A DNA stretch of 64,000 nucleotides from Tunturiibacter empetritectus (GCF_013410875.1 NZ_JACCCU010000001.1:744001-808000), one strand, 5' to 3'; shown: positions 37,801-46,131, numbered from the stretch's first letter. A program made the numbers and translations. The notes: generated by a model from the sequence alone, not told the origin.

Positions 37801-38620
37801 TGAACGCATCCTTCGCGATCAGGTTACGGACAACTTCTCCGCGATCTGGGTCGACAGCGAGAGCGAGTACGAGCGTGTTCTGCGCTTCCTGCAGCGCTTC
37901 CAGCCATCGCTGATTCGTCGCGTCAAGCTCTACACCAAAGAGACTCCACTCTTCGAGCAGTTCGGCATCACCGAAGAGATCAACAAGGCGCTCCGCTCCA
38001 AGGTGTGGCTTAAGTCCGGCGGCTCCATCGTCATCAACCAGACCGAGGCGCTCGTTGCAATCGACATCAACACCGGCAAGTTCGTCGGCAAGACGGCTCG
38101 CCTCGAAGACACCATCGTCAAGACCAACCTTGATGCGATCCCGGAGATCGTTCGTCAGATTCGCCTGCGCGATCTCGGCGGCATCATCATCATCGACTTC
38201 ATCGATATGGACGAGCGCAAGAACCGTAACAAGGTGATGGCTGCTCTCGAAGAGGAGTTGAAGACCGATCGCGCTCCTTCGAAGGTTCTTCAGTTCAACG
38301 ACTTTGGCCTGGTCGCGATCACTCGCAAGCGAGTGAAGCAGTCGCTCGAGCGTACGCTGTCCACTACCTGCAACATCTGCACCGGTACCGGCATGGTCAA
38401 ATCGCCCGTCACCGTGTGCAACGACATCTACATCGAGATGCGCAAGATGCAGAAGCATCTCGACCGCGGCGATGTGATGCTTCGCGTCAACCCGGAGGTC
38501 GTCAAACAGCTCAAGGCTCCAGGCACCAAGTGGCTTCAGGAGATGGAGGAGATGGTCGGCAAGACGATCCTCGTCAAATCCGATCCCAGCCTGCACCCTG
38601 AGCAGTTCGACATTCACTAG
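34850..38620 (+). CDS. rng: Ribonuclease E/G with a ~775-residue disordered insertion in the S1 domain
   Basis: 1256 residues. Residues 1-75 begin the S1 RNA-binding domain (VTRVLPGMQSSFVDIGLERDAFLYITDF). From about 857 the S1 domain resumes (LKPGQEILVQIAKEPIAKKGARITSH), followed by the 5'-sensor/RNase-H/DNase-I-like catalytic core. The catalytic aspartates are Asp1072 (AIDINTG) and Asp1116 (IIDFIDM), with zinc-link Cys1174/Cys1177 (CNIC). The insertion between about 76 and 850 is low-complexity. It has Arg/Gly/Asp-rich blocks (about 95-165, 215-230, 295-340, 790-850), a Pro/Ala/His/Glu-rich middle and an acidic block (about 670-770). E. coli RNase E has its disordered scaffold at the C-terminus, which this protein lacks. 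It ends the rod-shape operon region. Confidence 0.95.
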   Translation: MSKEIYISSTPHETRLAIVENDDLTEIYYERENEYTLAGSIYNGKVTRVLPGMQSSFVDIGLERDAFLYITDFMEEAGDSADFDTNGDSGRRSEARRNDRGERNGSPTTIEGTVASPPGRLDQTSDSSVRTSERTDRGERGDRGGRSDRGRGGRGRRDRGGNRDRQPVADTPAPISQDDSFNAPVADYFSADQPTENAIDRNDAGEIGEGAPGADGSRRWRGRRGRRRGRGPGQRDESPNVASATPDNVTSEAAYDEESFDIDGTAAPVAPASSTTAPIASAYDAETSTSTPENADRGNRDRGNDRGARNDRGDRNRGGRNDRGNRGDRGGRDREPRVPRGFAPKTALYGVDDAPAYDQAPELNANAPEPIVLPGESLSKYRKGGEEPVVTSSKPTETNVIIPSAPEFSIPEGWDGGSTLPGESLSRHRRNEPRTESRNQPRAEHRQVARTDYRNNSPAPSLPRAEVIREADGFSVGETIEEQPEVLFAAHPDHTSNEQPQHETPAVPVEYEPTDASASYRLDPAAPSEYRQSAPVLDAPEEVLAETHAEPQAHDHSAAHSITPAPGEHVAQLHTEPAHAAYEPFDWQTPAATHVEPEVFAETAPAPHELTTLHATGEMHSEAPVAIFTPEHATETVSPIEHETAVANPADNVVADQAAPQHFAPGIGSLEEETLDEEDFSTTLHASSIEEMDDFEEEETLEGAADLGTMIREMSIDQITRSGNVDEEEEDDLEEEDAIYDPLVGDLEDTEEEDLDESDTEEDVLHEEFVEGDEAAANGFDQAQAGTAAPTTDRNRDQDRGRGRRDGRRDGRRGDRYGRSSDRNDRPRNTGGAGDRERASGGRDRRGGRSSMQSTNLPAISELLKPGQEILVQIAKEPIAKKGARITSHIALPGRFLVFMPTVNHTGVSRKIESDGERRRLKEILLSEKGEASGGFIVRTAASGASEEELRSDLRFLLNLWADIKQRSESSKSPALIYHDLNLVERILRDQVTDNFSAIWVDSESEYERVLRFLQRFQPSLIRRVKLYTKETPLFEQFGITEEINKALRSKVWLKSGGSIVINQTEALVAIDINTGKFVGKTARLEDTIVKTNLDAIPEIVRQIRLRDLGGIIIIDFIDMDERKNRNKVMAALEEELKTDRAPSKVLQFNDFGLVAITRKRVKQSLERTLSTTCNICTGTGMVKSPVTVCNDIYIEMRKMQKHLDRGDVMLRVNPEVVKQLKAPGTKWLQEMEEMVGKTILVKSDPSLHPEQFDIH

Positions 38621-38700
38621 ACCGCTGTTTCGGAGAGCAATTACGGGCTTCAGCCTGTGGCGAAACTCCAAAAACAAGATCGAACCAAGGCATGAGATAC

Positions 38701-38736
38701 TACGGGCGTCCAAACCATCAGGGCGCCCGTAACTAT
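38701..38736 (+). terminator. Possible terminator after the RNase E/G gene
   Basis: Perfect 8-bp arms tacgggcg (38701-38708) and cgcccgta (38724-38731), followed by a T-rich stretch (actattcttt). It is 80 bp past the stop codon. The loop is longer than ideal (15 nt). Confidence 0.5.
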
Positions 38737-38888
38737 TCTTTCCTCAGTATCTTCTGGCCAACGTAAAATGTAAAAACTCCACCGGAGTGTCATCCTAAAC
38801 GACATTTCCTGCGTCTTACACAACAAGCGCGCTAGAGTCGGGTTCAAGCCCATGAAGAACCTCACAGCACCAAGGGAGCCACACAAAG

Positions 38889-39893
38889 ATGCACACCACG
38901 ATCATTGGGAATCGCCTACACCGTATCCTTGGCCGTACCGCGGCAGTCGCTTTTTTTGCAGCTGCAGGGACCCTGGGCCTTCACGCGCAACAGTCTGCCG
39001 GTACCGCATCGCCGTTGCCGCCGGTTAATTTAAAAGCGAGTCTTGTTGCACCGCTCAATCTTTCCACTCCGGACGATCTTGGCTACAGCAGTAGCACGGG
39101 CAGCTCCGAGACCGCCAGCGCCGTGGACTTCAATCTCAGCAGTGATGCAAACCAGCCCCCGCCGCGTCGCCGTTACAGCCGTCCAAACTACAGCGATAGC
39201 CATACCAATCCTGACGGTTCCGCGAAGTACACCTTCCTTGTAGGTGGTGGCTTCACATTACCGACCGGCGGAACCCACAACTACGCAACGCCAAGTTGGA
39301 AGATCCAGGCTGGCATTGGGCGCAACTTCAACAAGACCTTCGGAGTCATCGCCCAGTTCGACTACGATAAGTTCGGCTTTCAGACTAGTACTCTCAATAA
39401 CCAGCTTGCCATCTACAACGGATTGTGCACCTCGGCGGCCCAAGCCGCCGGCAACTGCTCGCTGATCCCTCAACTGGGCGGCAACATCCACCAATGGTCC
39501 TTCACGCTCAATCCAATCGTGAACTACTATACGTCCGATACCTTTGGGGCATATGTCGTCGGTGGCCTTGGCTTCTATCACAAATACACCAACTTCACGA
39601 CTCCTGTGACTGGCACATGTTTCGACCCATACTATGGCTACTACCAGTGCTCGGCCAATCAATCCATCGACTGGTATACGAGCAATGCCTTCGGTGTGAA
39701 CGGCGGCCTTGGCATTACCTACAAGCTCTCGCGTTTTGCCTCGACGAAGTTCTACGCTGAGGCTCGGTATGTCTGGACTGACAATCAGAAGCGCCCGTTC
39801 GATGTCAGCGGCACTACAAGCTACTTCAATGCGTTTCCGCAGGCCAGCGCGCGGACGACATATATTCCGGTTACCTTTGGTGTTCGCTTTTAG
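38889..39893 (+). CDS. Outer-membrane beta-barrel protein
   Basis: A 334-residue protein with a signal peptide (TAAVAFFAAAGTLGLHAQQ) and a Ser/Thr/Pro-rich linker up to about residue 105. A barrel of alternating amphipathic strands follows (KYTFLVGGGFTLPTGG, FGVIAQFDYDKFGF, YVVGGLGFYHKYTNF, KFYAEARYVW) and closes with a terminal Phe (PVTFGVRF), the BAM-recognised ending. It resembles OmpA-like/porin_4-type acidobacterial barrels. Four Cys residues sit in two predicted loops. It is monocistronic and ends in a strong terminator. Confidence 0.82.
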   Translation: MHTTIIGNRLHRILGRTAAVAFFAAAGTLGLHAQQSAGTASPLPPVNLKASLVAPLNLSTPDDLGYSSSTGSSETASAVDFNLSSDANQPPPRRRYSRPNYSDSHTNPDGSAKYTFLVGGGFTLPTGGTHNYATPSWKIQAGIGRNFNKTFGVIAQFDYDKFGFQTSTLNNQLAIYNGLCTSAAQAAGNCSLIPQLGGNIHQWSFTLNPIVNYYTSDTFGAYVVGGLGFYHKYTNFTTPVTGTCFDPYYGYYQCSANQSIDWYTSNAFGVNGGLGITYKLSRFASTKFYAEARYVWTDNQKRPFDVSGTTSYFNAFPQASARTTYIPVTFGVRF

Positions 39894-39923
39894 CGGCTAT
39901 CTGCTGGGTGCAGCTGCAAAAGG

Positions 39924-39960
39924 CAAAAGAAGAGAGGCACGCCGCCTCTCTCCTTTTGTT
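39924..39960 (+). terminator. Rho-independent terminator of the outer-membrane protein gene
   Basis: Stem agagaggc (39931-39938) with gcctctct (39944-39951), loop acgcc, extended by caaaag (39924-39929) with cttttg (39953-39958) and followed by a T-rich tail. One of the clearest terminators in the window. Confidence 0.85.
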
Positions 39961-40018
39961 TAAATCCTGATCTTGTGACGATCAAGACACGCTGGTTCTT
40001 TGCCCGTTTCCGAAAGGG

Positions 40019-40399
40019 CTATCGTAGTCGAAGAAAAAATCCTGCACCCACGCCGGCCACCGTTGCCAGGCTCATCAGCATCTGATGTCCGACTCCGCGC
40101 TGACGCATCTCCCAGGTATTTGTCCACAAGACTCCCATGAGAACGGCCATCAAAGACAGGCTGCCAATCCACGGAGAGTGATCCGTGCCCAGAACGAGCG
40201 CCGCCGCAAAGCCTCCCACCGCTGTGCACACCAGCCAAACCCCATCCTGAAGAAGCTTGTACGTCGATGTGATTCGATGGTCCCGCGCGACCAGATCGGG
40301 CAAAAACCTGGCAATGGAGAACGTGGCCGCCATCGACAGACCCACCGTCAGCAGATACCCAAGAACGATTGCAACGAGAAGAAAAGCGCCAGTGATCAT
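40019..40399 (-). CDS. Small four-helix membrane protein of unknown function
   Basis: A 126-residue protein with four hydrophobic segments (AFLLVAIVLGYLLTVGLSMAA; VWLVCTAVGGFAAALVLG; IGSLSLMAVLMGVLW; LMSLATVAGVGAGFFL). No known domain is recognised. It lies just after the outer-membrane gene on the other strand and 98 bp downstream of the GT2 gene's stop, so it may be co-transcribed with that gene's operon. Confidence 0.65.
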   Translation of the reverse strand: MITGAFLLVAIVLGYLLTVGLSMAATFSIARFLPDLVARDHRITSTYKLLQDGVWLVCTAVGGFAAALVLGTDHSPWIGSLSLMAVLMGVLWTNTWEMRQRGVGHQMLMSLATVAGVGAGFFLRLR

Positions 40400-40458
40400 G
40401 AGCCTGTTTTGGTCTCCTGCGCCGCGATGTTGCCTGCAGATCTTCTGGAGACTTGATG

Positions 40459-40489
40459 GTCAGTCTATCAGCCAGTCAGTCTATCAGCC
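40459..40489. repeat. Tandem 15-bp direct repeat
   Basis: gtcagtctatcagcc occurs at 40459-40473 and again at 40475-40489, one base apart. It lies between the small membrane protein gene and the GT2 stop. Probably a slipped-strand duplication. Confidence 0.6.
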
Positions 40490-40497
40490 TCAATCGT

Positions 40498-42216
40498 CTA
40501 AACGCCCACCGGATAAGGCTTCTCGTGCATCTCTTGATCGGGACCGCGGCTCCGTTCGAAACGACCCTGCAGCAGGCTCAATAAGCCTGTGTACCAGTAC
40601 CCGAAGACAAACAGCACGAGAAAGGGCACCGTAAAGAAGTTCTCCGTCGAAATTGCGTAGTAAACCGTCCAGGCAAAGTAGCATCCGATCGCCATCTCGA
40701 TCCAGGGAATGATGCCCAGCCGTTTGCGATACACCTTCGCCTGACTCTTCTCGCCCTTCTTCTTCACGCTGTACTTCGGTGTCCTTGCAAATGCGCTCTT
40801 CACTCCAAACAGCGCCTCCATTACAGCCTTGGTATTTGTAATGGTCAATCCAACTCCACCCAGCGCCATGACGAACGGCACGTAGATGATCGACTTGTAC
40901 CAGCTCTTCGGATAGAGCTCCTTCTGGCTCACCATGTAGAACGTTGAAACCGACATGGTGCTTGCGATGAACAGAGGAAAGTCGATCAGCAGCATCTGGA
41001 TATAACCCTGCCAACTGCGGATAATCATCGCCGGCATCAACAGCACACTCAGCACGATCATCAGTGGATAGCTGATATTCGCCGTCAGGTGATACCAGGC
41101 CTCGAGTTTCGTATGCCAGGGTGCATCGCTCTTCAACACTCGCGGCAGAATCTTCTTCCCCGTCTGGATCAGGCCTTTCGCCCATCGCGCCTGCTGCGTC
41201 TTGAAGGCAGTCATCTCAATCGGCAGCTCAGCGGGACATTCGACGTCCTGCAGATATTTGAACTGCCATCCCACCAGCTGAGCCCGATAGCTCAGGTCCG
41301 TATCCTCGGTCAAGGTGTCGTGTTGCCAGCCGCCTGCGGTTGAGATCGTCTCTCGCCGCCACATCCCAGCCGTGCCGTTGAAGTTAAAGAAGACTCCAGC
41401 CCGGCTTCGGCCTCCGTGCTCCAACACAAAGTGCCCATCCAGCAGAATTGCTTCGACCTGCGTCAGGAAGCTGTAGTTTCGGTTCAGGTGCGTCCACCGC
41501 GTCTGCACCATACCGATCTCCGGCTGCGCGAAGTGGTGAATCACCTGCATGACCCACTGGCGCGGCGGCACAAAGTCCGCATCGAAGATGGCCACAAACT
41601 CGCCCCGGGCAACGTCGAGTCCTTTGTCCAGAGCTCCCGCCTTATACCCATGCCGGTTGCTGCGATGCAGATACACAATTGGCTGCGGGTCCATGCCGAC
41701 AAATCCGCGCGCATAGCGTTCGACTATCTCCCGTGCCACCTCGGTCGTCTCATCGGTCGAGTCGTCCAGCACCTGAACTTCAAACCGGTCTCGCGGATAG
41801 TCCAGGCTGCATACCGCCTCGATCAGGCGCTCGATCACAAACTGTTCATTGAAGATCGGCAGCTGAATCGTGACAAATGGCAGCTGCCCCTCTGCGAACC
41901 GCATCGGCGGCTCACTCCACTTCGCAGCGTTCTTCTTGTTTTTGAAGTAGAGCCACACGAGCTGATAGCGGTGAATCCCATAAAATGCCAGAATAATCAT
42001 GACGATGAAGTAGGGAATCAGCATTGCCGTATCGAAGGCATTCCATCGATACAGATGCTCGAACGTCTTGTCTGCGTAGTGGGTCTTCCAATAGTGACCG
42101 AAGCCCTTTGGACCGACCAGCAACCCGAGTTGGGACGTCAGTGTTTGAAGAGAGAATTGCAGGGTCGTTGCTCCACGAAAGGTTCGGGGGTACCCAACCG
42201 ATTCTACGCGAATCAC
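40498..42216 (-). CDS. Processive family-2 glycosyltransferase (cellulose-synthase-like)
   Basis: A 572-residue inner-membrane GT2 enzyme. The N-terminal helix (about 65-85, LIPYFIVMIILAFYGIHRYQ) precedes the cytosolic catalytic domain (about 110-350). Key motifs are VTIQLPIFNE, DDSTD, DADFVPP (DxD), a TEDTDLSYRAQLVGW acceptor Asp and the QQARWAKG (QxxRW) motif of processive enzymes. Four or five C-terminal helices follow (about 365-545). It probably polymerises or transfers sugars from UDP-sugar to an envelope polysaccharide or glycolipid; the product cannot be told. Possible alternative starts exist after the atypical first 25 residues. The MqnC-like gene lies 53 bp upstream. Confidence 0.9.
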   Translation of the reverse strand: MIRVESVGYPRTFRGATTLQFSLQTLTSQLGLLVGPKGFGHYWKTHYADKTFEHLYRWNAFDTAMLIPYFIVMIILAFYGIHRYQLVWLYFKNKKNAAKWSEPPMRFAEGQLPFVTIQLPIFNEQFVIERLIEAVCSLDYPRDRFEVQVLDDSTDETTEVAREIVERYARGFVGMDPQPIVYLHRSNRHGYKAGALDKGLDVARGEFVAIFDADFVPPRQWVMQVIHHFAQPEIGMVQTRWTHLNRNYSFLTQVEAILLDGHFVLEHGGRSRAGVFFNFNGTAGMWRRETISTAGGWQHDTLTEDTDLSYRAQLVGWQFKYLQDVECPAELPIEMTAFKTQQARWAKGLIQTGKKILPRVLKSDAPWHTKLEAWYHLTANISYPLMIVLSVLLMPAMIIRSWQGYIQMLLIDFPLFIASTMSVSTFYMVSQKELYPKSWYKSIIYVPFVMALGGVGLTITNTKAVMEALFGVKSAFARTPKYSVKKKGEKSQAKVYRKRLGIIPWIEMAIGCYFAWTVYYAISTENFFTVPFLVLFVFGYWYTGLLSLLQGRFERSRGPDQEMHEKPYPVGV

Positions 42217-42269
42217 CGCTTGAAATCGGGTTAAGACGGCTGTACTTCAGCAAGAGACAACGACTGCTC

Positions 42270-43223
42270 TTAGTTCAAGAACATTGTCCGGTAGGCCGTA
42301 TCGCGTTGCACCGGCTTGAATCCTGCGTCACGAATCACATGCCGCAACTGCTCCTCAGTCGCCGCATTGGCGCCCTCAGCGTGCAGGACACTGCCTACAT
42401 CGTTGCCACCGAAGCGAAGTCCGACCTGCAACACTTTGAGTCCCTGCGTTTCGAGGTTCGACTGCACATTCTCGATGTTGTCGAGGGCCATGCGCGAGAT
42501 GGCCAGCGTCTTCAAATACTCGACTGCCGTTGCCTCCTCAAACCCCGGCATGGACGCGGCTTTTGGCGCGAAGCTCCACGGCGTGAACGAGGCAAAACCG
42601 TTTGTCTCTTCCTGCAGACTGCGCAGTGCTTCAAGGTGATTGATGCGGTGCTCCATCGTTTCGCCACCGCCGAAGACCATCGTCGCAGTGGTTGGCATGC
42701 CGAGCCTATGGGCGGCGCGATGGACTGCGAGCCAGTCTGCTGTGGTCCACTTTGTACGCGTACCCTGCTGTACGGCGTCGTCGAGAATACCCGCGTCATC
42801 ACCGGGGATTGAGTCCAGTCCGGCGTCGTGCAGGCGCGCGATCGTGTCCTCTACTGTGGCTCCGGTTTGGTTCGCGATGGAGAGGATCTCGCTGGCCGAG
42901 AGGGAGTGCAGCCAGAGGGTAGGGAAGCGTCTCTTGATGCTACGAAAGAGCCCGTCAAACCAGGAGATTGTGAGCGCCGGGGTTACTTCGCCCTGCAGCG
43001 TCACGCCGTGGCCGCCTCTCTCCAGGATGTGGGAGATCTCTTCGCAGAGCTGATCAAAACCCGCGCCAGTCGCGGACTGTGTGTAGGAGACTCTTCCGTC
43101 GATCGCGTAGCTTACGACACCTTCGGGGTGCAGACGGCGGCGTACGGCGTCGGCTTCCATTCCAATTCCAATCAGATCATCGCTGCGAAAGCAGTCCAAC
43201 GCTTCGGTTCGGCTAATTCCCAT
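42270..43223 (-). CDS. MqnC/CofH-like protein lacking the radical-SAM cluster motif
   Basis: 317 residues that track the dehypoxanthine futalosine cyclase (MqnC) family of the futalosine menaquinone pathway: GIGMEADAVRRRLHPEGVVSY, FPTLWLHSLSASEI, MEHRINHLEALRSLQEET and RFGGNDVGSVLHAEGAN, ending RDTAYRTMFLN. After IDGRVSYT, true family members have the CxxxCxxC loop that binds the 4Fe-4S cluster. Here that stretch is replaced by the short QSATGAGFDQLC. I checked the DNA at 43040-43110: no neighbouring frame hides the motif. A second segment after DSIPG is also shortened, which explains 317 rather than about 370 residues. The frame is otherwise intact. Classical radical-SAM chemistry seems impossible, so it may be a repurposed paralogue. 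Confidence 0.85.
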   Translation of the reverse strand: MGISRTEALDCFRSDDLIGIGMEADAVRRRLHPEGVVSYAIDGRVSYTQSATGAGFDQLCEEISHILERGGHGVTLQGEVTPALTISWFDGLFRSIKRRFPTLWLHSLSASEILSIANQTGATVEDTIARLHDAGLDSIPGDDAGILDDAVQQGTRTKWTTADWLAVHRAAHRLGMPTTATMVFGGGETMEHRINHLEALRSLQEETNGFASFTPWSFAPKAASMPGFEEATAVEYLKTLAISRMALDNIENVQSNLETQGLKVLQVGLRFGGNDVGSVLHAEGANAATEEQLRHVIRDAGFKPVQRDTAYRTMFLN

Positions 43224-43301
43224 GCTTCCATTCTACGGTTTTTACGTAAAACAATCTGGAGGCGAGAATGGTGGTTTTTCAGAGGTATTTGTGATTTTGA
43301 T

Positions 43302-43419
43302 GTGTTTTGCTGTGGTGAAAACGTGGTGAGGTTGTGGTGATACGTGTGGCTGACGTGGTGTTTTAGCCGCCACGTTTTCGCTGCCAAAAAATACGCCACA
43401 TTTTGCAGATTTATTTTGA
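43302..43419. repeat. GTGGTG-rich dispersed repeat, copy 2
   Basis: Aligns end to end with 17831-17949 (about 118 bp against 119), sharing gtgttttg, gtggtg blocks, tgtggctga, tggtgttt, the aaaaaatacgccacatttt box and a closing tttatttt. It fills most of the gap between the MqnC-like gene and the coiled-coil gene. Confidence 0.65.
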
Positions 43420-43438
43420 GAGACGATTCCGGAGAGTG

Positions 43439-43837
43439 CTATCGCTGGAGTAGCCGGACCAGAAGGACGACGACCATCGAAACCAGCGCAATCAAAATAG
43501 GAATGCCGGCCTTCAGCCATAGACTGAACGAGGCGACCTGTCTCTCGAGCGCCTCCATTCGGTGTTCGTGCTGCTCCATAGACGCCTGCGCATGCTTTAC
43601 CACTTCTCCTATCTCGGTGATCTGCGCGCTCTGGTCCTGGAGCTGGCGGTAGAGTCCCAGGTGCGCCTTGGTGACCTGTCCCAGATCGCCGCGAACGCCC
43701 TCGGCCATGGCCACCATCGCAGCTTCATTAGCTTTTTCGGCGGCTGCCTTGGAGTTGAAAAACTTGTCCGCCATCGGCACCAGCCGCGAGATGTGAGGCA
43801 GCAACTCAACTAACTGCGCGAATACCTTTGGCCACAT
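43439..43837 (-). CDS. Coiled-coil protein with a C-terminal membrane anchor
   Basis: A 132-residue hypothetical protein. Residues 25-100 are rich in Ala, Glu and Gln with heptad-like spacing (AQITEIGEVVKHAQASMEQHEHRMEALERQ). Residues 108-128 form one membrane helix (AGIPILIALVSMVVVLLVRLL). The topology suggests a tail-anchored cytosolic coiled coil. No known family is recognised. It lies 121 bp downstream of the VKOR gene, on the same strand. Confidence 0.65.
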   Translation of the reverse strand: MWPKVFAQLVELLPHISRLVPMADKFFNSKAAAEKANEAAMVAMAEGVRGDLGQVTKAHLGLYRQLQDQSAQITEIGEVVKHAQASMEQHEHRMEALERQVASFSLWLKAGIPILIALVSMVVVLLVRLLQR

Positions 43838-43957
43838 ACACTGCTCCCGATTTTGCTCTTCTTCTTGTTTCTTGCGACGAAATAACTCAACCCGATGCCT
43901 AATCCTAGTTCAGGCGCAATATCTGCTGATCTGAAACAGTCTTTCTCTTCGAGTTCA

Positions 43958-44416
43958 CTACGGCGTGAGCGACGAGTGCTTCTGCCGCCACCGCATGACG
44001 AGCGCGACGATCGTTACCAGCAGAATGGCCGTTACGATGCCCTGCGACCAAAGACAGTAGATGCACCACTTCTGCAGAACGTATGCCTCGATGTAGCTAA
44101 GAAACGCGGCGAAGAGAAAACCGATCTGAGCGAACTCGAAGACCAGCCACCAGCGGCCCATCAGCGCGAGAACCCCGATGGCTGCGTAGCCTGCGATGCC
44201 CAGCATCGCCACGGGAATATGTGAACCGGCCTTAGGGTCTTCGTCGAAGGTGCGGGGAGGAAAGACGGCAAACCGGCTGTGGTTGACCGCGCCGCAGTCG
44301 AACTTTTCGGTCACGGCGCAGGGGGGCGCAAGGGCAGGGTCCATGTAGTGGACGCGCAACGCCATGATGGAAACGACAATGCCTGCAACTGCCAGCAACG
44401 CAATCAGATACTTCAT
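43958..44416 (-). CDS. Vitamin K epoxide reductase (VKOR) family protein
   Basis: A 152-residue four-helix membrane protein of the VKOR family. The loop cysteines Cys33 and Cys41 (FDCGAVNHSRFAVF, with the family Ser/Asn-containing stretch) and the active-site pair Cys118/Cys121 (KWCIYCLWSQG) are present. Bacterial VKORs re-oxidise periplasmic disulfide-forming proteins and pass electrons to quinone, replacing DsbB. There is no fused thioredoxin domain, so a separate DsbA-like partner is expected elsewhere. Confidence 0.92.
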   Translation of the reverse strand: MKYLIALLAVAGIVVSIMALRVHYMDPALAPPCAVTEKFDCGAVNHSRFAVFPPRTFDEDPKAGSHIPVAMLGIAGYAAIGVLALMGRWWLVFEFAQIGFLFAAFLSYIEAYVLQKWCIYCLWSQGIVTAILLVTIVALVMRWRQKHSSLTP

Positions 44417-44635
44417 GGTCTGATTTTACTTGGTTGGACGCAACCGGCTGTAATCGTTTGTCTCTATCGTTCGTCTTACAGTTCATGTTTTCGCGCTCCC
44501 TAACGGATCATTCATCGCCTGTTGTTGCGGGCGGGGCAGTTGGGGGCGAGTATCATTGAAGTCAGGAAGACAGGCAGGACCTGCGGGATAGGCCGATAGA
44601 ACGCGCCCCCTGAGGGCTTGCCGCGGAGAAAAACG

Positions 44636-45301
44636 ATGATCGACAACCGCTTGAATATGAACGGGTATCCCACCACGATTGAGGGCGCACGCGAGGAGAC
44701 AGCCTCGCTGCTGGCCAAGGTGCTGGGCATTACCTCGCTCGGCTTTTTGATTACGGCCTTCGGCGTTGCAACGGCTCCCCCGTGGAGCACCCTTCCGGGA
44801 ATGATCGCGGTGCTTGTCCTCGTGCTGGCGATTACCTTTACGCGCAAGGCGAGTCCGGCGCTGGCGCTGGGGCTGTTCCTTACGCTGACGTACTTCATGG
44901 GTTGGGAGATCGGCCCGCTGATTCACCGCTACGTTCAGACTGTAGGCTCGACGGTTGTCTTCAACGCGGCGGCAACCACCGGCCTGGGCATGGCGGCCAT
45001 GGGATGCGTCGCGTATCTGTTCAACATCAACTATCGGCGCATCGCCGGAATTGGTTTCGCCGCTCTGCTGCTGCTGATGCTTGCCGGTATCGCCAGCATC
45101 TTCTTCCGCTTCATGACGCCGGATACCTACTCCTGGTTGACGCTGGGGGTCTTTACGCTGCTAACGGTTGGTGACTTTGCCCGCATCCGGGCAGGCGGAG
45201 ATGGCCGGTCGGCGGTGTCCCTTGCGCTCTCGATCTACCTCGATGCGATCAACATTTTTATGGCGGTTCTGCAGTTGATGGGTGGCCGCCGCAGGAATTA
45301 G
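44636..45301 (+). CDS. Bax inhibitor-1/YccA-family membrane protein
   Basis: 221 residues from the ATG at 44636, preceded by GGAG; a start at 44618 would add MPRRKT. Seven hydrophobic segments follow a short cytoplasmic N-terminus, and the end LDAINIFMAVLQLMGGRRRN matches the conserved YccA/BI-1 C-terminus (LYLDxINxFxxLLxLxG). Related proteins modulate FtsH (YccA) or leak calcium (BsYetJ). It is a single gene with no obvious operon partner. Confidence 0.9.
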   Translation: MIDNRLNMNGYPTTIEGAREETASLLAKVLGITSLGFLITAFGVATAPPWSTLPGMIAVLVLVLAITFTRKASPALALGLFLTLTYFMGWEIGPLIHRYVQTVGSTVVFNAAATTGLGMAAMGCVAYLFNINYRRIAGIGFAALLLLMLAGIASIFFRFMTPDTYSWLTLGVFTLLTVGDFARIRAGGDGRSAVSLALSIYLDAINIFMAVLQLMGGRRRN

Positions 45302-45502
45302 CTGCGGAGGGTTGCGACTGGCGAAGATGCAGAGCGTGGATCGTCTGAAGATCTCCTGAGACGTTGAACCTTTGGGTTCGTGTGTCTGATCCTTCAGCAC
45401 GAGGGCAGGGCATTGCTCCCAAAGCCCCGATATTCACGCACAGAGTGCTTTCTATCGAGGTACACTGAGCCGATTCAATGAGGGACTCTACCGGAGGATC
45501 AG

Positions 45503-46042
45503 ATGAAGGTTCAGGTCAATAGCGACAAGACAATTGACGTAGACGCGAGTTTGACGGGTTTTGTCGAAGGGGAGGTGAGCCGTGTCCTGGACCGGTTTGC
45601 CAAGAGGCTTACGCGAGTCGAGGTCCATCTCGCTGATGTGGATAACAAAAAGACTGGTAAAGCGGACAAACGCTGCCTGGTTGAGGTTCGCCCCGCCGGG
45701 GACAAGCCGGTGAGCGCGAACGCAGTCGCTATGACGACGGAGTCCGCAGTTGGGGCGGCCCTGGGAAAGATGCAGCGATTGTTGACCACCTTCTTCGGAC
45801 GGAGGGGAAGGGCTGCGGAGGAGGTCTCCGGGGATGTTCCGCACGCCGAAGAGGCCGCACCAGTTCTGGCGGCCAAAAAAGCGGCGGCTAGAAAGACTGT
45901 TGCCAAAACAGGCAAGAAGGTCGCGGCAAAGAAGGCCGCAGCGAAGAAGGCTGCCGCGAAGAAGCCGACCAAGCTCAGTCCTCGAGGTCCAAAGAAAAAG
46001 TTGATCTTCCAGGCCCGGCGGAGGTCTCAACCCTCCCGGTAG
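45503..46042 (+). CDS. HPF/RaiA-like (S30AE) protein with histone-H1-like tail
   Basis: A 179-residue protein. Residues 1-105 fit the S30AE fold of hibernation-promoting factors (MKVQVNSDKTIDVDASLTGFVEGEVSRVLDRF, RVEVHLADV, RCLVEVRP). These bind the 30S decoding site in resting cells. Residues 120-179 form an Ala/Lys-rich tail with repeated AAKK/AAAKK units, like histone H1 or Hc1, followed by PRGPKKK. The usual long-HPF dimerisation domain is absent. The tail would bind nucleic acid. An AGG-rich ribosome site (accggaggatcag) precedes the ATG. Confidence 0.85.
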   Translation: MKVQVNSDKTIDVDASLTGFVEGEVSRVLDRFAKRLTRVEVHLADVDNKKTGKADKRCLVEVRPAGDKPVSANAVAMTTESAVGAALGKMQRLLTTFFGRRGRAAEEVSGDVPHAEEAAPVLAAKKAAARKTVAKTGKKVAAKKAAAKKAAAKKPTKLSPRGPKKKLIFQARRRSQPSR

Positions 46043-46131
46043 CGGCGGAGTTCGTGGCGCGCTGCCTGCGGGCTGTGGAGAAGATGTCAAACTTTTATCG
46101 TTGAGTTATTCCGTAGATTTATCATGAAGCG

